NCBI GenBank assembly: GCA_947034895.1
Contig: OX344765.1
Span: forward strand, 13,893,001-13,957,000
Source of the DNA: Rhytidiadelphus loreus
Taxonomy: Eukaryota > Streptophyta > Bryopsida > Hypnales > Hylocomiaceae
Length of the DNA: 64,000 nt
Direction: 5' to 3'
Shown: one piece after another, positions 13,462-25,800 of the stretch
How the letters are laid out: every line of letters begins with the position of its first letter
How positions within the stretch are numbered: the stretch's first letter is position 1
Position numbers and translations under genes: made by a program
Notes under the pieces: generated by a model
What the model was told of the DNA's origin: nothing
What the model saw: the letters and a program-made list of their open reading frames with translations, nothing else
The model's database searches: none

Positions 13462-13767
13462 TAAGGTAGGATGCTCTAAAAGCGACCCTTTAAGAGCTGA
13501 TTGCATTTTGGAGGATGCTAACATTCATGAAACAAATTTCAGTAAATTTTCATAAGAAGAAAAATGGAATTGGCATCCAACCCAAGTCGTTTCATATTTT
13601 TTGGATCTCTGTGGAATTAGTTATGAATTTTTGAAGTTTGAAATGCAGTGGTTCTAAAAGCGACCCCCTTGTGAAATGTACGTCTTTGGTACATCGAAGA
13701 AAGCAGAATGTACCTCTGCAGCCAGATCGCTTTTAGAGACGGGTCTGTTTTAGAGCCACCTACCTTA
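13462..13767. mobile_element. MITE-like element with TA ends, 306 bp
   Basis: Inverted termini read TAAGGTAGGATGCTCTAAAA on the left and TAAGGTAGGTGGCTCTAAAA inward from the right. If the outer TA is the target duplication, the element fits a Tc1/mariner (Stowaway-like) MITE. A second copy, split by a TTAA element, flanks 36265-38411 and ends near 38575 with CTCCTACCTTA. Interior similarity between the two copies extends over about 150 bases. Confidence 0.6.
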
Positions 13768-13859
13768 GTTAAAAAGCTCTGACAACAATTCCGAACCTGA
13801 GTTCCATAAAAAAAGATTATTTCCTTCTTCGGAAGTTTTTATCTTTTAACACATGGTGT

Positions 13860-14709
13860 CTGCAAACACCCAGTGGGAATCAACCTTTAGATACATGTAA
13901 CCATAGGATCTTCTAGTACACTAGTTTGAGAAGATGTGAAAAAAAATTCAGAAATTTCCACCATGTAGATTGCAAGATATAGTGTTTGATGTGACAAAAA
14001 TCCTTTTTTTGGCCTTGTGAAAAACTAGGTAGTTGCACTTCACAAGGTGTCATTTGTATGAAAAAATGTCCCAAATGGTGGTTATTTTTTGGATTCCTTC
14101 TTCAAGTCAAGTTGGCTACATGCTTGAAAAACTTCAAATCATTTGGAATTGTACAACATATAGGAAAAAAATAATAAGTAGAAAGAAGTAGAGAACAATT
14201 CAAAGTACTAAATTGTTAAGAATTCAGTTATGGAATTGAAAAATGCCAATTCCAATGGTTGTAATGTTGTAATAATCAATCTACACCTAATATATATTAT
14301 TTTTCAAAAATATTTAAAATAGAGTTAAATAAAGGACTTCAAAGTTTGTCTTAGAGTAGAGATTCTACAACTACCCTCAAACTATTCCAAACTAAAACTC
14401 CTCATAACTTTCATTTCGTTAATTAAAATGGAATGATTCAAAGCTTTTTACATATATATAAACCTAGAGAACCAATTTCAAATTTTTATTTCTTAAAAAA
14501 GTGATTTTTAAAGAAGTTTTTTTTTTGCCTGGATTGCTTGACGAGCATTGAAAATGACACAAATTATGAAAATTGTTGGGCCTTAAAGCTACTCCTTGGG
14601 CACATATTGTGTAAAAACTTCAAAGAAAAGAAACAAAAACTCCATTCGTAGTGAGCTACCCAAAATCGCTATGTTGCAAAAAAACGAAGTTTGGGCATTT
14701 AGGGGTTAA
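13860..14709 (-). mobile_element. Truncated copy of the piggyBac-like TTAA element
   Basis: Interior text matches the reverse complement of 5070-5960 over most of its length, for example the CATAGGATCTTCTAGTACAC and TTGGAATTGTACAACATATA regions. The sequence ends in GGCATTTAGGGGTTAA, with TTAA at 14706-14709. The opposite TTAA end is missing, so this copy is truncated. Confidence 0.6.
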
Positions 14710-15790
14710 TCCTTATAGGATGCGCCCCCCATGCCAAGGTAGTCACCAAAATTCTTGGATTATTGAATCAATGGTGCATTCTTTGTTTCTACAGTCAAGT
14801 CATCCATCCATCACTTTTCGACCTTAGCGTTGTTTAAAGGTTAAAGAATACAGAGTATCTTTTAAGCTCATGTTTAGTTTTCATGTTGGAAGTCTATAGA
14901 TAACCTTTTTTTAAGTTCATCTCTTGTAATTGAAGTCAGTAGAGAAACACAATATGAAAACTAGGGATGAAATTAATCCTTAACCCTGTAAGGATGAGCC
15001 TATGACCACTGATTTCAAGGCTCCTTGTACATCACTCTATTTGTTGCCATTTTTCAACTAGATTTGAATGAAAAATATTATATATTTATTTTTCATAGAT
15101 GAAGTCATATGTCCACTACAAGTCATAAAAATTTTAAATTTTTTGGGAGAAATTTGAAATTACTATGAGTTTTTTAAGAAAAAAATGAAGAAAATTCATA
15201 TCAAATATAGAATATATTAAAAAAATCTGAAATTCTCACCATAGAAGTAGATTATAGTGTAGAACATCATGGTATAAACTAAAGTTATTGTGTCACTTTA
15301 AAACTAGAAAATCAACAAACCATGGTTATAGGTCCAAAGTTCATATTGTTATAAAATATTGAAATTTAATAATTTTTCAAAATTTCCAATTAAATTAGAA
15401 ATTTCACTTGATAAGCTTCATTTCATTAGTTGTAATAAAATTCAAAAAACATCATTTTTATGGCTAAAATTCACATCAAGAGTAAATAGCAAGAAATGAC
15501 CAAAATACACTACAAGGGTGATCCATGGATTAAGCATCTTCTTCTTTAGAAAGTCAATAATACAATAATGAGGGAATTTGCATTACTATTCATTGAAAAT
15601 TTACTCAAGTACCTTCAACAATTAGTGTTTGCATCAATGTTATAGGGTTAAAAGACACTAAGGCCAAAAAGTGGTGAATGGATGATTTGACTAATCACTC
15701 TAGAAACAAAGAATGCACCTATTGGTTCAATAATACAAGCATTTTGGTGAATACCTTGGTCATGGGGGGCTATGTCCCTTAAAGGATTAA
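14706..15790. mobile_element. TTAA-flanked element with about 130-bp inverted termini, 1085 bp
   Basis: The left TTAA (14706-14709) is shared with the neighbouring element; the right TTAA is at 15787-15790. The termini begin TTAATCCTTATAGGATGCGC and TTAATCCTTTAAGGGACATA and continue as an imperfect inverted repeat for roughly 130 bp. Matching landmarks include CCCCCCATG, CACCAAAAT and GTGCATTCTTTGTTTCTA. No transposase is present. A further TTAACCCTGTAAGG terminus-like motif near 14990 suggests another, partial insertion inside. Confidence 0.65.
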
Positions 15791-18700
15791 AGTATATCTT
15801 ATTAAATTGTAGATACACTCATAACATTGTGAAAAAGTCAAAAGGTTCCTTAATGTAAAATGGTTAGAGGTAGAGTACTTGGCACTTTCAGTCACTCTTA
15901 ATTCCTTAGTTAGTGCTCCTACATCCAAAGTGCGGACAATGAACAAAGAGTTTCCAAGTGTGTTTTTTAGTGTTTTTTTACCACAAAACTTTTCATTCAT
16001 CCAAACCAATGCTTGAATTATTTTCTTAAACTTATATATGATGAATTTGATGAAATTGATGTTAATAATATATATTTATAAAGATACAAGGAAAAATATG
16101 CAAAATTTCAAGTAAGGATTTAGGGGCTAAGGGTTTAAAGACCAAGGGGTAGTCTAAATGTCAATTTTTTGAAAATGCATTATAAAATATTATTTGTAAG
16201 AGTAATTTCAAGATGACTTCAAACAAAAGATGTAAAACATGGTCCATTGATCATAACCATATAGTTAGACTACATCTATACTAACTAATGCTTTTCAATG
16301 AAATTTGAAATTTGAAATAAAAAATTCCTTTTAGAATTAATTGGACATTGAATATTTGAGATGTTCACAAGGATTTTTTTTCTTTATAATTTCAAAATGT
16401 AAATTTATTATTTTGGTGATTTAATTTCTTTTTTTATCAAATAACATACCTTACAAGTTGCTTGATACCATAGTGGTATGGTAGAGAAAATACATGAATG
16501 CTAAATTGTTAGTGACAAGCGATGAGCAATAAGAATTTTTTAAATTTTCTTTAAAAGTGGACTTCAAATGATCCATGGAATGCCATATTGGATCTAGGAT
16601 TAGGATTTAGGACTTAAGGTGACTAGAAAGACCGACACTAATTAAATGAATTCTCAATACCCAATGTTGATGAATGAAATTTTCCATTATTCATCCAATT
16701 CGACAATATTTATGTTCATGCTTTGATAATATGGGTTTAGATTTAGATTAGTTTTGGCAAGGCAACAGAATATCTGAAATCATAGTACTTGACCAATATG
16801 AAAGTGGAAAGAGAGGATTAGGGATGCAAAATGCAATTAGCAATAAGATAATTCCTTGACTTTTGATAGTAATGCACTTTGTACTTCATAGAATGAGTAA
16901 TCGGATATGGTATATAATTTGAGAGTTAACATCGATAGAATGCAGAAAATTTAGTGATTGAAACACTTCGTTGATGCAATTTTTAATTGTGATCAAGAAT
17001 AACTTCTGTGAGAAATTGGTAAGGGTGTGTTTCTTGTTCCTCTTCATACAAGTCTATTGTGCTTCACTGTCAGTCGTAGCCCTAAAATCACCACATTCTT
17101 TGAAGGTTTTACACTCGAAAAATGCATGATTCGATTGAAGCTGAGCAAAGTTATTCAGCAATGTTACGAACATCGTACAGAACTATGCAAGCTGCTGATA
17201 ATATGTAATGACGCTGGGCCGTTGAGTGTGTCCGAAGCATGTTCATCTATCGGTATTGATTGCTCAGCTTCAGTGAGTGAATCCCACCCAGGCCACACTT
17301 CACCATCTTTAGGCTTCAAATGAAGTGTCTGGTGCACCGTGACAGATTTTCAGGTTTGCAAGTTTAATCCGTGGTCGAGAGCTAATTACAAGTCTAGTCT
17401 TACGTCTTCAGTTTCTATGGCATAACCAAAGTAGCTCTAGAACTCTGACTGACGCTAAAACTCTTCAGCTTTTCTACCCATACTTACTTGCTTCTTTCCG
17501 AAATTGTCTGCAAACTGGAGGGCTTGCTTTGCAAAATTGACCATCAATACTTAACTTAGACGTCAGTCTGCACATACGTGATCCGCTTGCAGTCAGCGTA
17601 CAACGTGTACATGTTTGCTTCTGTCTTTGTAGAAGTATATACTACTTACCTCAGTTTCGTTACATTAGTCATATCCGGAGGATTGTGTTTTGTAGAGAAT
17701 GAAGCACAATTCAATGACAGAAGTGATTCTAGCATATTTCACCCAAAAGAATAATCTTAGACTAGCAATTGTGTTTCCATAGAATTACCATTGTTTGTAG
17801 ACCAGAATGCTACCGTACTCCGAGATCTTGACAGTCATTTTTGCTTCTTATAATTAAGAGGGAACTAAAGCACTCGAGAAGAACAATGTTCATGAAATAG
17901 GCAGTGTTTTCAACAACTTGGGCAAAGTTTCAATTAGGCAGTTGCTCAGAACTCAAATCTAAATAGCAAAGGTAGTAACAGTACCACCCAGGGACATTCA
18001 AACCCAACCAATTCAGACATCATTCCCGTCAGATTCACAAAACAAAGCATTTCCAATCCAAGAAAATCAAACGAGTTTCATACACAGATTGATCTAAGAG
18101 AAGCTTCACAATTGCGAAATGATATACAGGCAAGTGGAACTGTATTTTATTAATCACACCACACCACACTAATATGAACTTATAAATGCACTCAAACATT
18201 GGCTAGTGAAATGGAGTTGATCTAACTATATCACTTCATAAAATCTATATGGCATGAAGCACAACTTTCATTTGATTTCCATCATTATGCTAGTTTTTGA
18301 AAGTGCCCTTTATAACACATCTTTATATTTGTTGAAATTTAGAAATCCTTTTACCCATTTATAAATCAATGTTACGATATTTTTAGAATATTTAAAGATT
18401 AATCAATTCCTAAATTTATTGTTACATCGCAACCAAAATTTTGTAAAAAATTATTTATCTAAATAATATATTGTATCAAATATTCAATGAATTTTAAATT
18501 TAGTAAATTATTCTACTTTAAACACTCAAATAGGCCATTGATATTATCTATTGCATTTGTTGTCAAGATTGCGATAATTATGTACTTAAAGCAAGATATT
18601 TACAACCTTATAATCTTGATGATGGTTCTACTTTGAATTACTTCCTCTTTAATTTCAAGATTGATTGAAGTATAAAGAAAGTTTACTGTTTTAGTCTAAA

Positions 18701-19562
18701 GTTCTTATTTTGATTGTCATTTTACTATCAGAAATAAAATAAAAAGACATTTTATTCTTGTAACCTCATTTTAAATATATTTAAGAAAATAATTTAAACA
18801 TATTATTTGGCATATAACTATATGATATGCAATATAATCTATAGAGTTAAAATTTCCATTGATTTAAATTACTTAATTTAGTATGTTTGATTGTTTTCAT
18901 GAACAATAATAACAAGGCATACTAATCAATAAAAAAATTCTTTTAGGTAAGAAAAATCCACTTTAAAAAAAGTTAAACTTCAAAAGAAAATAGAATCCTA
19001 GCAATTGACTTCAAGACGCTTTGGTACATCCTATCAACAAAATCAACTACTTACAAACTGAAATGACTTCCTAAGACACCCTTGATATAATATTATGTAA
19101 TTCTTTGCTTACCAATATTATTCATATTGAATTACTATGATAATAAGGGTTGTTTTATTTTGGGTCCAAGCCAAGAAAATTAACAAGAAAATTAACAATT
19201 CTCAATACTCTCATGGATTAAACTTGACCATTTAAAGACTCTACGTCATTGAATGTAGCAAGACATACACCCTAGAATGATAATTCAAAGGTTAGCATAT
19301 TTCTTCTTAATATCATTTAAAAATAAACCTTATCATATTCAAATATAACACTATACATGTAGAATATGTGACCATTTTATAACTTATGAGGCATGTAGGA
19401 TGTGCAATAATGATTGAAATTTGGTGTCCTATACATCATTGAATCCAATTTTCCATGACCACAAACTTTTGGTATTGCTATATTCCTCAATTTGTACATC
19501 TTCTATGTCAAAGACACAAAAAACATCACATAATTGTAGCCAAAATTGGGCTTTACAGACCT
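15791..19562. other. AT-rich intergenic stretch, no recognised gene
   Basis: The stretch is strongly AT-rich and has many short open frames in all phases. The longest plus-strand one, at 17027-17323, has no similarity I recognise and no splice context. I see no RNA gene and no clear mobile-element boundary here. Confidence 0.45.
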
Positions 19563-20227
19563 TTAACCCCTACAAGACAAAGTCCATGACCAAGTAGTCA
19601 AACTTGAAAGTCCATCACTTTATATCTTCTATTCAAGATTCACTATTTATGAATTAAATTTTCTTTTTAAATTTTTTTGAGATGAAATTACAAGTCTAAT
19701 ATTTGTCATCAAATTTTCCATTTATAAAAATAAACCTTCAGATTACCATGAATTTTTGAAGAAAAAATCAAGAAAATTCATATCAAATACAAATTATGTT
19801 AAAAAAATCTAATAGAATTTCATTATAATAGTCTAGGTTATAGATCTCCAACTTCAAACCTTATTGAAGTGCTATTTTCGAAGGAATTTTCTAAAATTTC
19901 CAAGTAGAGTAGAAACTAGGCATCAGAACCTTCATCTTGTTACTTTTGCTCAAAAGCAAAAGAAATTGTTTTGAATGTCAAAATCAAATTTCAAAAAGAA
20001 TACATTATATTTTTTTTGATAAAACATGCACCCCATAATATTAAAATAAAAGGAACAACTAAAATATCTTGAACGTAACTCAATGATGTATTGTACATAG
20101 CATCAAATAAAGTTGTACCCCAAAAAATTGGATGAATTATATCATCTATTCTTCAATATACATGTACCAAGCCTCTTTGACCATCCAAAGGACAGAAAAC
20201 GTGCCCTAAGCATCCTTCCAAGGTTAA
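19563..20227. mobile_element. Probable TTAA-flanked element, 665 bp
   Basis: The left end reads TTAACCCCTACAAGACAAAG at 19563; the right end reads inward TTAACCTTGGAAGGATGC from 20227. Both resemble the termini of the other TTAA elements in the window. The following sequence, starting with the same TTAA at 20224, is related to the small element at 48317-48544, so two elements may again share a target site. The boundary call is weaker than for 5070-6005. Confidence 0.4.
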
Positions 20228-20301
20228 GGGTCAACCTTGTAAGGACGCTGCGGACACGGAGTGTCCAATGGATGATAGAGAATCCTTCTATGTAGTACAC
20301 A

Positions 20302-21700
20302 AGTGCAGATTTTCCATCATGCAAATTTTGTGTGAAAAGGGGGAGGTCTAGTACAGTAGTTTGACCTCCAATGGAGTGCTCTTGGATTTTTGTGAAGCCA
20401 ATGATTCATCACACGGGACCCTAAAGGCTGGTCACCGGTGACCAGCGGTGAAAACGTCGCGCGCGCTTCCCAAGGAAAGATTTTCAAAGTTTCGGGCCGA
20501 GCATTTGAGTCATTGACCACTTGTAAGTTATCACTCCCGCTTTTGTTTTTCTTGTAATGATGTCTACTGTTGAGGTTCCAGGAACAGAAACACATCCTGT
20601 TGTGCACAGAAATAAATGAAAAAATTTGGTCCCACAGGGGAACCAATTGCTCCTCTTTCATCAGCTAGCTTGTCAGGAGAGCGGATGACAAGATTCCATC
20701 ATTTTTTTTTCTTCTTTCTTTTGTGTCTGATTGACGACGGACTTCAAGTCCAGTCAGCGCATCTATTGAACGGCGTACCGGCCTAGCTAGCTCATCGATC
20801 ATCAGGCTGATCAGGCAGCTGCAGGATAAGTCAAGGTCCCGCCTCCGATCCTAGTACAAAGTCCAAACAGATGGAGTCCATTTGCACAGCCAATCTCCTC
20901 GAGGCAATGGATTTGAAAGGCGAGATTCGCGAGAGCATGGATATAACTTGTCACACAGGGCCTACAGTAACTGATCGACAAATTCGTCGTTGCCTGTTTG
21001 GTGCAGTTGCAAGCTCCATCGTCGTCCTTGTATAATTATTCTATTGAAACCCATGTTAAAAATTTCTTACTTTTGAACTCCCTTGCGACTCACTCAACTG
21101 CCGGTACTCCGGGAGCGCTCAAGGACAAAATCGATGGAGATCACTTACTATACTTTTAGGCAAGTGCTAAAGAGGCTTTCTTCACGTGCTGCCCATGTGC
21201 TAAAGGAGCGTTTTTCAAATGGGGCATGGTGGGTGAGAGATCTGGGTGCCATTTGGAAAAAAAATTGGCACCTCGAGCGGCTGGCTTTTCAACAGTGGTT
21301 TGAGGTCCGTGGTTTCTCAAAGTTCCAATTTTCAATGTCAGGTCGTGCTCATGAATCTTCGTCCTTTGCCTTTGCCTGATCTCTTGGTTTCATGGAATCA
21401 GCCAACTGCCTGCAGATGAGGAAGTCGGAAGTACCATGGTATCATTGTAACCATTTCGTGCGGGAAATCACAGATGAAAAAAAAAAGGCTAGCTAGGCAG
21501 TTGGAGTGACATGGCGTTCGACGGAATTGATACCATTTTAAGCCCTCGGATGCCGGGCTGGTCCCTGTGGAAATCATCCCTTTTTGGTATCGTGTGAATC
21601 ATTGACTTAGAAATCCAAGAGCACTCATTGGAAGTCAAACTACTGTGCAAGACCTCCCTTTTCCACACAAAATTTCAAGGATGAACATCTGCACTTATGT
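20302..21700. repeat. Inverted pair of short TTAA-element relatives
   Basis: Positions 20302-20440 (+) and 21536-21700 (-) are inverted copies sharing the words AGTGCAGAT, AAATTTTGTGTG, GGGAGGTCT, AGTAGTTTGAC, GAGTGCTCTTGGATTT and AATGATTCA. Both match the element at 48317-48544. The outer end at 21536 reads TTAAGCCCTCGG. The material between them (20450-21530) is less AT-rich and includes a 54-residue open frame at 20871-21035 (+) that I cannot assign. Confidence 0.5.
20427..20446. other. Perfect 20-bp palindrome
   Basis: The sequence GCTGGTCACCGGTGACCAGC is its own reverse complement. It sits at the inner edge of a TTAA-element relative and is followed by a CGCGCGCG run at about 20458, both unusual in this AT-rich neighbourhood. 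Confidence 0.9.
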
Positions 21701-21849
21701 CTTACATAGAAGGATTCTTTGTGATCCAGTATAGACACTTTGAGTGTTCGCAACAATAGTGATACAAGGTTAAAAAAATAGAGTCTTGTAGAGTAATCCA
21801 TAATCCTTCTGTACACCATTTTGAGAGCATCCAAACTAGTGCAAATGAA

Positions 21850-22834
21850 AGTTCCATCTAAAACACAAAAAAATTGGTCTTGGATTTAGAAGGAGGTTCA
21901 TTTTAATCCATGTAACACTATTAATATCCTATTTCAAGGATTCATAATTACACATTGTATATAGTTAATTGAAAACGGTCATGCCTGCATTTTTATGTGC
22001 CATATGGTATGTTGTCAATGGTTGAGAGTGTTATTAAATCTTATGTGGCACCTTGAATAATACTCCGTAATTATTTTGTAACATGAGTGTTTGTGAATTA
22101 ATATACTAATTATCAAGTCTTCTAGTGTGCAAAAGCAAACAATGAATTTTTTTGTGTTGGTGTGGACATGCCATTATTGAGCAATGAAGTTTGGGTTGTC
22201 ATTTGTGTCTATGCAACCGAAAATAATTGAAATGGCGTACTCTTTGACTATTATTTCTGCGTGACAACATTGGCCAACACTTTGGCACTCAAGCCTCTTT
22301 TCAGTGTTCTTACCCTACATGAATCAAGTTCTCAATGATACGTTCTCCTACAGACTTGACTTGTGGGGAACATCCAAAGCTGCAATGTTACGGAGGCTCT
22401 GAGCTCATGCAAACGCAAGACAGTGTGGTTCATGTTCGAAGTATTTAAACGGCCTCTTCCTATCCTCATCAGCATGTTTGCGTGTACACTACACTGTAGA
22501 CTCATCTGAATACGATTGCATTCATTCATAGCGAAGGAATAAAGTGTTCAAGAAGTGGGCCAGTTCGGGTTCCAGATTCCTTGTGCTACAAAGAAGGGTG
22601 CACGATGCATATACGTAGTACTACAACTTAGACCAGCTTGGATTGGAGAACAAAAGATTCACATGGAACTTAAATTCCACTTGTAACGGTCACATTAATA
22701 TACAATCATAATCCGCAATGGTGGCTGCTACACGTGCAAAATTGCTACCGTGACTAATGTATACCTCTTGATGACAGTCTAATGTTATAACCTACTTTGT
22801 TATAAACTAATTAATGATTTACATTGTCCCCGTG
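21850..22834. other. 3' flank of the trehalase gene, no recognised gene
   Basis: AT-rich sequence lies downstream of the trehalase stop codon. Short frames on both strands show no recognisable similarity. The part next to 22834 presumably holds the trehalase 3' untranslated region and polyadenylation site. Confidence 0.4.
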
Positions 22835-25800
22835 CTATGATGAAGGCTCCAGACAGAACATGGGTTCATCAGCTGGCCACCCGTACTTTTGTAATAGCGA
22901 CAACACGACGCCGTTGGTCCACCCAAATCCCGTCTGCAATCACAAACAAAAACCACTCTTCTTAGTAAGAGCATGCTCAAATATTCAGAACCACCAAGAA
23001 TAAACATGATTCAGCCAATGCTGTCTTTGCTATTGAATCACACTCCTATGTTTCACATTTGCATTAATGAACACCATCCATTCAGAGTGAACACTTGGGT
23101 CCATAACATGAATATTTACCATGTGCATCATGGACTAGGACACGTGAAAGTAGAGCCTCAATGTGAGAAATAACATGCCAAGGCACACACATTACTACAC
23201 ATAACCTCAATCATTAATTGCGTCAATCGTGCTAATACAAGAGTCTAAAAAGGACACCATAACTTAAAAAAGAGGACAAGACTATGAGCTATTATCATGC
23301 TCTCCACGTCCAATGCATAGGTTGTTATTTCCTTAGAAATGGGCTCCAATGACGTCTCGTATAACGCAATGTTGGTTTCTAATCTTCAAGACTAAACTAC
23401 AGTAGTTAAATGGCCAGAAGCTGAAATAGAAGGTTAAGATCATAAAAGTACCTGAGGATTGTACTCTCCACCACCTCCAATCTTCCCGCAACTGGTGGCG
23501 TCGTATTTTTCTATCATCTTGCCAACCTGCTGATAAGCCACAAAATTGGAGCGAAGCCAGTTCCGGGAAATATCCATAGCCATCAACCTGCCTCTCACAA
23601 GTCCACTTGCATCCAGACCTTCAATGATCATGTCGACCACCGGAGCCCATGCGTTCGGAAAATCCCTGCACACGATAGAGAGGATTTTCACTCAACTTTG
23701 TTTCTCATATTTTGCCAAATGATCCTTCTTACGAAGTAGAGCCAAGCAGCTAACTGGGGGTGTTTTAGGACCATTAACTAGATGAAAGGTAGCTAAAATA
23801 CTGCGTATCAGGTAACTAATGGGGAATTTGGCTTTCAAGAGCTAACTGCTCCTACTTGGTTGGTGCAGGTGGATTTAGAACTTCTTGTGGGTGCAATAAG
23901 CTTACTTTTCCAGATTCAAGGAATTGTGTTAATACGTAGAAATAAATGTGATTCATTGAAAGTAAGTTAGCAGGAAATAGCACCGATTCGCTAACCGACA
24001 CAATTTGGGCAATGCTGAACTTCAGTAAATTCTAATTCCAGAAGTTTGCAACTTGGCTGGTGTGAGCGGGACCAGAATGCTAAGCCTTCCAGTGAGTAAA
24101 ATAAGCTTTCATTGAGAAATTGAGATGGAATGGGAGGCTCACCATTGTTGGCCTGTGTTTCTGATGGAGGTTGCAATACCAGCTGGTTGTACCAGCCCAG
24201 AAATTTCCAGTGCTTCAATGACCTTCTCTTTCCTCACGTCTCCTGGGAGAGCACAAATAAAATCAGTTGCAGGCTCGTTAGTACGACAGCCTAAAGTTGG
24301 GGGCCAGCATTTATCTTCTTGCAGATGAAGAGAAAGAAACTGTCAAGGTGAACTTAGGAGCTGCGCAGTACCTTTAGGTAAAACCCCAGCCCAAAGAGGG
24401 ATAAAATTCGAGGCATATGTGCGCCTCTTCTGCTGCCACTCATAAACAACCTGCAAAAGCAGTTTGGAATCCTCCAGTAAGCAGCTTGTTGTGAAGATAG
24501 ATGAAAGCAATTAAGACGTCCCGAAAGGGAGCTACTCTAGCCTTTCCCCCATTGTCTATTCTTTGCAACAGGAAAAAAGAAAAAAAGAAAAGGTAGTAGT
24601 CATTTCAGGGGACTCACAGTTCTATTGTCTGTTTCACTCAAACTACAACCGTCGTGGGACAGCCAAGCATCAAACCACTGGCCCTTGTTCCGGCTCCAGT
24701 GAATTCTCTGAATCGCTCTCTGGCGGTCCTTCGCCGCAATCGCAAACCGAGCCTCAACAGTGTGATTGCCAAGTATCTTTGCGAAGTACTCAATATTCTT
24801 CTCCATCTGATCACCCAGACATTCAAGGAACAAAATTTGAGTACTCTGAAAAAACAATTACTCAATTTTAAATCAGCTCGGTACTCAGTCTATCGCCAAG
24901 GGAGGAGCCCTTTACCTGGAAGAGATAGGCATTCAGGTCAACAGGAATGATCATAGATGTTCGAAGAGTTCTCAAATTCTGTTGGTCCCTGCCAACAGAG
25001 AAAGATGGATATTGAGGACGGCGTTTAAGTAATAAATCAACCAAGAGGCTAAAACAAACCAATTCTACTGAAGACAGGGCCATTACAGACGCCGTAGGTA
25101 ATAAAGTCGATGCTCTACCAATGCAATTTAGGACTTCTTTCGTGAGAATTTCGAAGATCTCAGCTTCCACATTACTCCCAAGTCTACCAGAAACCTGAAA
25201 CTATAAGCAACCAATAGCTACAATAAATTTGAAGTACTTACTCCATCCATCGAGAACTGAAGTCCCAGCCGGACTCGGCAGCTGTTGCAATGTCATGATA
25301 CAGTTGTGCTGCTCGGGTCTTGTTCATTCCTCGCGTAACATTCATGTCCTGCACTCACGAGAGAATCATTGCAAGGTCAGTTGGAGCTTTCGGGTAATTC
25401 ACAGGCGACAAAAGAGATTTTGGTTACTTTTCCAATGCGCACTGTCAAATTCAATACAATGACTAAGATAGGACGTGCATTCCAATTTTTCTTTGATCTG
25501 ATCGACTAAAACCTGACTAAGAAAGCTGAATTTTGAATTAACCACAGATCAACCCAATGATCCAATCCTGTTAGCCCTATTTGCTGTTGTTCGCCTTTGC
25601 CAAATTCAAGTTTAAGCACGAAATGCAATACAGACTGGGAGAATGGGAGAAGATCCCTACAATGGTGAACGATTCAGGTCGAGGAGTGTTCCAGTTAGCC
25701 CAGAAGCGGCTGAGACGATGCTCCTCACCGCTGCTGTCCCGCACCCTCACCTCGTGCGGTTCTGAATCCAAAAATCACACTCAGATCAAAGAACTCCCTA

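Noticed and set aside
20871..21035. 54-codon plus-strand frame starting MESICTANLLEAMDLKGE
   Set aside because: It has normal-looking composition but no recognised domain, neighbour or splice context; too little to call a gene.
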